In this document: positions 61,522 to 64,000 of the stretch, one piece after another
How the letters are laid out: each line of letters starts with the position of its first letter
Position numbering within the stretch: the stretch's first letter is position 1
From: Streptomyces pactum
Lineage (GTDB): Bacteria; Actinomycetota; Actinomycetes; Streptomycetales; Streptomycetaceae
DNA: 64,000 nt
NCBI RefSeq assembly: GCF_002005225.1
Contig: NZ_CP019724.1
Span: 2,170,001-2,234,000 of the forward strand
Reading direction: 5' to 3'
Program-made: the position numbers and the translations under genes
The notes under the pieces: model-generated
The model's input: the letters and a program-made list of their open reading frames with translations, nothing else
What the model was told of the DNA's origin: nothing
Databases searched by the model: none

Positions 61522-62694
61522 TCAGGCGGGTACGTCCGTCCGGCTGCGCCCGGTCAGATTGACGAGTACGGTCGCGTCCTCACCGATCCGCCCGGCGGCC
61601 GCCTCGTTGCGTACCGCGGCGATCGTCGCCGCCGCGGCGTAGCACACGTCGAGGCCCTCGAGTTCCCGCAGCATCGTCCTGGCCTCGACCAGCTCCCGGC
61701 GGGAGGCCGAGACGACGGCTCCCCCGGTCTGCGACGCGATGTCGTACAGGTACGGGTAGTACGGTGCGCCGTCCCCGAGCAGGATGGCCGTGGCCAGCCC
61801 CTGGGGCCGGTCGATCCGGTCGGCGGCGGTCAGTTCACGCCGGCCCTGCCGCCAGGCGGTGGCGGCGGGCGCGCACGACTCCTCCTGGACCATGAGGAAC
61901 CGCGGCATCCGATCGATCGCACCGGTCATCAGGTACTCGCGCATGCCCTTGTGGGCGGCGAGCAGCCCCATGCCGCTGCTGATGCCCTGGACGACCACGT
62001 CGGGCGTGCGGTCCATCTGGTCGAGGGCCTCCAGGTAGGCCAGCTTGAGGCCTTCGCGCCGCGCCCAGTTGAAGAACCCGGCGTCCAGGTGGAGCCCCTG
62101 TTCGGCGGCGAAGCGGCGGGCCTTCGCGGAAGCGTCCACGTAGGTGCCGGGAACCACGGTGAGCGAGGTCCTGGCGTGGTCGGGCACGTCGTGGTTGGTG
62201 ACGAAGTCCTCGCCGCAGAAGAAGTGGGCGCGCATCGCGGGGTCCCTGCGGACCGCGCGGGCGAGGGCGGTGGAGCTGTTGCCCGTGCTCGACCCGACGA
62301 ACTCCTTGATCCCGAACTGCCGGAACACGGCCAGCACGACCGAGGCCAGGCGGTCCTTGGTGGTGCCGGTGGGCTGTCGCGACTCGTCCTTCGTCCACAG
62401 CCCGGGCACGCCGATGGCGGCGCCGAGGTCCGGGGCCGGCCGGCAGGGCGTACGGCGTGTGATGCCGTCGTCCAGGAAGTCCGGAGAGCTCAGCGGAAGG
62501 AAGTCGAAGTACGCCCGCTCGGGGGTTTCGTGGTCGCGGCGTGCCGCGCCGCGGAGGGTGTGGCGCGGCTCCAGTGCCCCGGAGCAGTTCGGGCACCGGT
62601 ACACCAGTGCGAGTTCGAGTTCGACGTCACAGCACAGGCAGGCGAGTGTGTACGTGCCTCCCGCGCCGCCCTTGCTCTTCTCGTCATCCGGCAC
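61522..62694 (-). CDS. Threonine synthase-like PLP-dependent enzyme
   Basis: A 390-residue fold-type II PLP enzyme. The N-terminus has a zinc-ribbon-like pair (CLCC and CPNC, residues 19-37). The Schiff-base Lys lies in PTGTTKDRLASVV near residue 112, followed by the phosphate- and substrate-loop GSSTGNSSTALARAV. Relatives include threonine synthase and archaeal cysteate synthase; pathway copies often make unusual amino acids. As it leads the PKS genes, it probably supplies or modifies an amino acid precursor. A sulfur- or sulfonate-bearing building block is conceivable given the cysteine-dioxygenase-like neighbour, but this is speculation. Confidence 0.78.
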   Translation of the reverse strand: MPDDEKSKGGAGGTYTLACLCCDVELELALVYRCPNCSGALEPRHTLRGAARRDHETPERAYFDFLPLSSPDFLDDGITRRTPCRPAPDLGAAIGVPGLWTKDESRQPTGTTKDRLASVVLAVFRQFGIKEFVGSSTGNSSTALARAVRRDPAMRAHFFCGEDFVTNHDVPDHARTSLTVVPGTYVDASAKARRFAAEQGLHLDAGFFNWARREGLKLAYLEALDQMDRTPDVVVQGISSGMGLLAAHKGMREYLMTGAIDRMPRFLMVQEESCAPAATAWRQGRRELTAADRIDRPQGLATAILLGDGAPYYPYLYDIASQTGGAVVSASRRELVEARTMLRELEGLDVCYAAAATIAAVRNEAAAGRIGEDATVLVNLTGRSRTDVPA

Positions 62695-62767
62695 TGCGGC
62701 GTCCCCATTCGTTCGTTCTCGTGGAACCAGATGCGATAGGTGGTCGTGTGGGAAGGGAACGCGGGGG

Positions 62768-64000
62768 TCAGCCCGCGTGGCCTTCGTCCGCCGTGGCGCC
62801 CCGGCCGTGCCAGGAGCGCCACAGCGCCGCGTACGGCCCCCCGGCCGTGACCAGCTCGTCGTGTGAGCCGAGTTCGACGATCCGGCCGTCTTCCACCACG
62901 GCGACGCGGTCGGCGTCGTGGGCGGTCTGCAGGCGGTGGGCGATGGCGATCACGGTGCGGTCGGCCCGTACGGCGGCCATGGCCCGCTCCGCGTGCCGTG
63001 CGGTGGTCGGATCCAGCAGCGAGGTGGCCTCGTCGAGGATCAGGGTGTGCGGGTCGGCCAGCTCCACCCGGGCCAGGGACAGTTGCTGGGCCTGCGCGGG
63101 GTCGAGCTCGGCACCGCCGGAGCCGACCTGCGTGTCGAGGCCGTCGGGCAGGTCCTTGACCCAGTCGGCGCCGATCACGGCGAGCGCGTCCAGCAGTCGC
63201 TCGTCGTCGGCGTCGGGGGCGGCCATGGTCAGGTTGTCGCGGAGGCTCCCGATGAAGACGTGGTGCTCCTGGGTGACCAGGACGACTCGGTTGCCGAGCT
63301 CGTCGGCGGCGGCGAGGTCCACGACCGGCACACCGCCGACCTTGACGCTGCCCGTACGCGGGGTGTCCGCGCCGGACAGGAGTTTGCCGAGCGTGGTCTT
63401 GCCCGCGCCGGACGGGCCGACCAGGGCGAGGCGCTCCCCCGGGCGGACGGTGAGGTCCACGTCCTTGAGCACGTCGTGGCCCTCCACGTACGCGTAGGTG
63501 ACGCCGCGGACCTCGATGCGGTCGTCGGCGGGTGCGGGCACGCCGCTGCGGGGCTCGCCCGCGACCATGCCGATGCCCTTGATGCGGGCGAAGGCCGCGC
63601 CGCTGCGCTGGAGCTGCTCCATCCACATCAGCACCCGGTCGAGCGGTTCCACCAACTGCCACATGTAGAGGCTGCCGGCGACGACCACTCCCAGGCTGAC
63701 GGTGCCGTCGAGGTAGGCGTAGCCGCCGACGAGCAAGGTCACCGCGACGGGCAGGGAGTGTGCGAACTCCGTGACGGGGAACAGCACGGTGCGCAGGAAC
63801 AGGGTGCGGCGGGCGGCACCGTACGCGCGGCCGATGGCCGCGTCGGCGTCCCGGACGCGGCGGCGGCGCAGGCCGAACGCCTCCACCGTACGGGCGCCCT
63901 CGGCGGTGGCGGCGACGATCTCGGCCACCTCCGAGGCGGCTTCGCCCTCGGCGAGGTAGGCGGTCCTGGCCCGGGCGAGGTACCAGCGGGTGACCAGGAA
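62768..64000 (-). CDS. ABC exporter (permease-ATPase half transporter), 5' end beyond the window
   Basis: At least 410 residues of a type IV ABC exporter half; the start lies off the right edge. The visible part begins within the membrane domain (helices in PVAVTLLVGGYAYLDG and LGVVVAGSLYMWQLVEPLDR), then the ATPase: Walker A GPSGAGKTT, Walker B HTLILDEATSLLDP, H-loop IAIAHRLQTA. The signature is degenerate, DPAQAQQLSLARV in place of LSGGQ, a pattern known from actinobacterial heterodimeric exporters, so a partner half is expected further right. Likely exports the cluster product. Confidence 0.88.
   Translation of the reverse strand, partial: FLVTRWYLARARTAYLAEGEAASEVAEIVAATAEGARTVEAFGLRRRRVRDADAAIGRAYGAARRTLFLRTVLFPVTEFAHSLPVAVTLLVGGYAYLDGTVSLGVVVAGSLYMWQLVEPLDRVLMWMEQLQRSGAAFARIKGIGMVAGEPRSGVPAPADDRIEVRGVTYAYVEGHDVLKDVDLTVRPGERLALVGPSGAGKTTLGKLLSGADTPRTGSVKVGGVPVVDLAAADELGNRVVLVTQEHHVFIGSLRDNLTMAAPDADDERLLDALAVIGADWVKDLPDGLDTQVGSGGAELDPAQAQQLSLARVELADPHTLILDEATSLLDPTTARHAERAMAAVRADRTVIAIAHRLQTAHDADRVAVVEDGRIVELGSHDELVTAGGPYAALWRSWHGRGATADEGHAG

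Overview
The window looks like chromosomal DNA of a Streptomyces or close relative. G+C is very high with GC-rich third codon positions, many genes overlap by ATGA or GTGA, and family content is typical of the genus (SepF paralog, F420-type LLM oxidoreductase, PaaX regulator, bL37, FxSxx/HExxH-type proteins, type I PKS). No rRNA or tRNA gene was seen.

Layout. (1) 1-6.9 kb: a CoA-dependent aromatic acid catabolic unit (aryl-CoA ligase, PaaX-type regulator, flavin monooxygenase/Old-Yellow-Enzyme fusion, enoyl-CoA hydratase), with a sulfotransferase lying inside it. The same near-palindrome precedes both transcription units. (2) 7-11.6 kb: an anti-sigma-like ATPase, then arginine use: permease, ornithine carbamoyltransferase, arginine deiminase. 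(3) 11.7-25.7 kb: a large conflict/signalling locus. It has a HExxH peptide-modification protein with a small precursor-like peptide, a caspase-like protease with a C-terminal effector-associated domain, an alpha/beta hydrolase, a 1,544-aa vWA/NB-ARC/TPR protein, a MoxR AAA ATPase and an EAD-containing VMAP-like protein. A cation:proton antiporter on the other strand splits it. (4) 25.8-27.6 kb: a ruined Hen1-Pnkp RNA-repair cassette whose middle is replaced by about 1.1 kb of lower-G+C DNA. (5) 27.7-38.2 kb: housekeeping and membrane genes (LLM oxidoreductase, MazG-like, SepF, FAD/Fe-S dehydrogenase, ClC channel, K+ channel). (6) 38.3-41.2 kb: a cobalamin riboswitch followed by a CbiMNQO cobalt importer. 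(7) 41.2-48.9 kb: transporters and regulators, bL37, a fatty acid desaturase, and several genes with internal deletions or decay. (8) 48.9-64 kb: the start of a hybrid PKS-NRPS cluster that runs off the right edge: ABC exporter, threonine-synthase-like PLP enzyme, two KS-AT-KR-ACP proteins, a cysteine-dioxygenase-like cupin, and a serine-type adenylation domain interrupted by an FkbM methyltransferase.

The most novel material is the locus at 11.7-25.7 kb, where an apparent peptide precursor/HExxH pair without a radical SAM partner sits beside EAD-linked caspase and STAND machinery. Next are the decayed RNA-repair cassette beside it and the unusual condensation-less Ser-A/methyltransferase/PCP protein. 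The window also shows a repeated pattern of gene damage by internal deletion (Hen1-Pnkp, a TetR regulator, a cold-shock protein) and of gene 3' ends echoed as downstream repeats. All identifications come from reading the translations; no database search was run.
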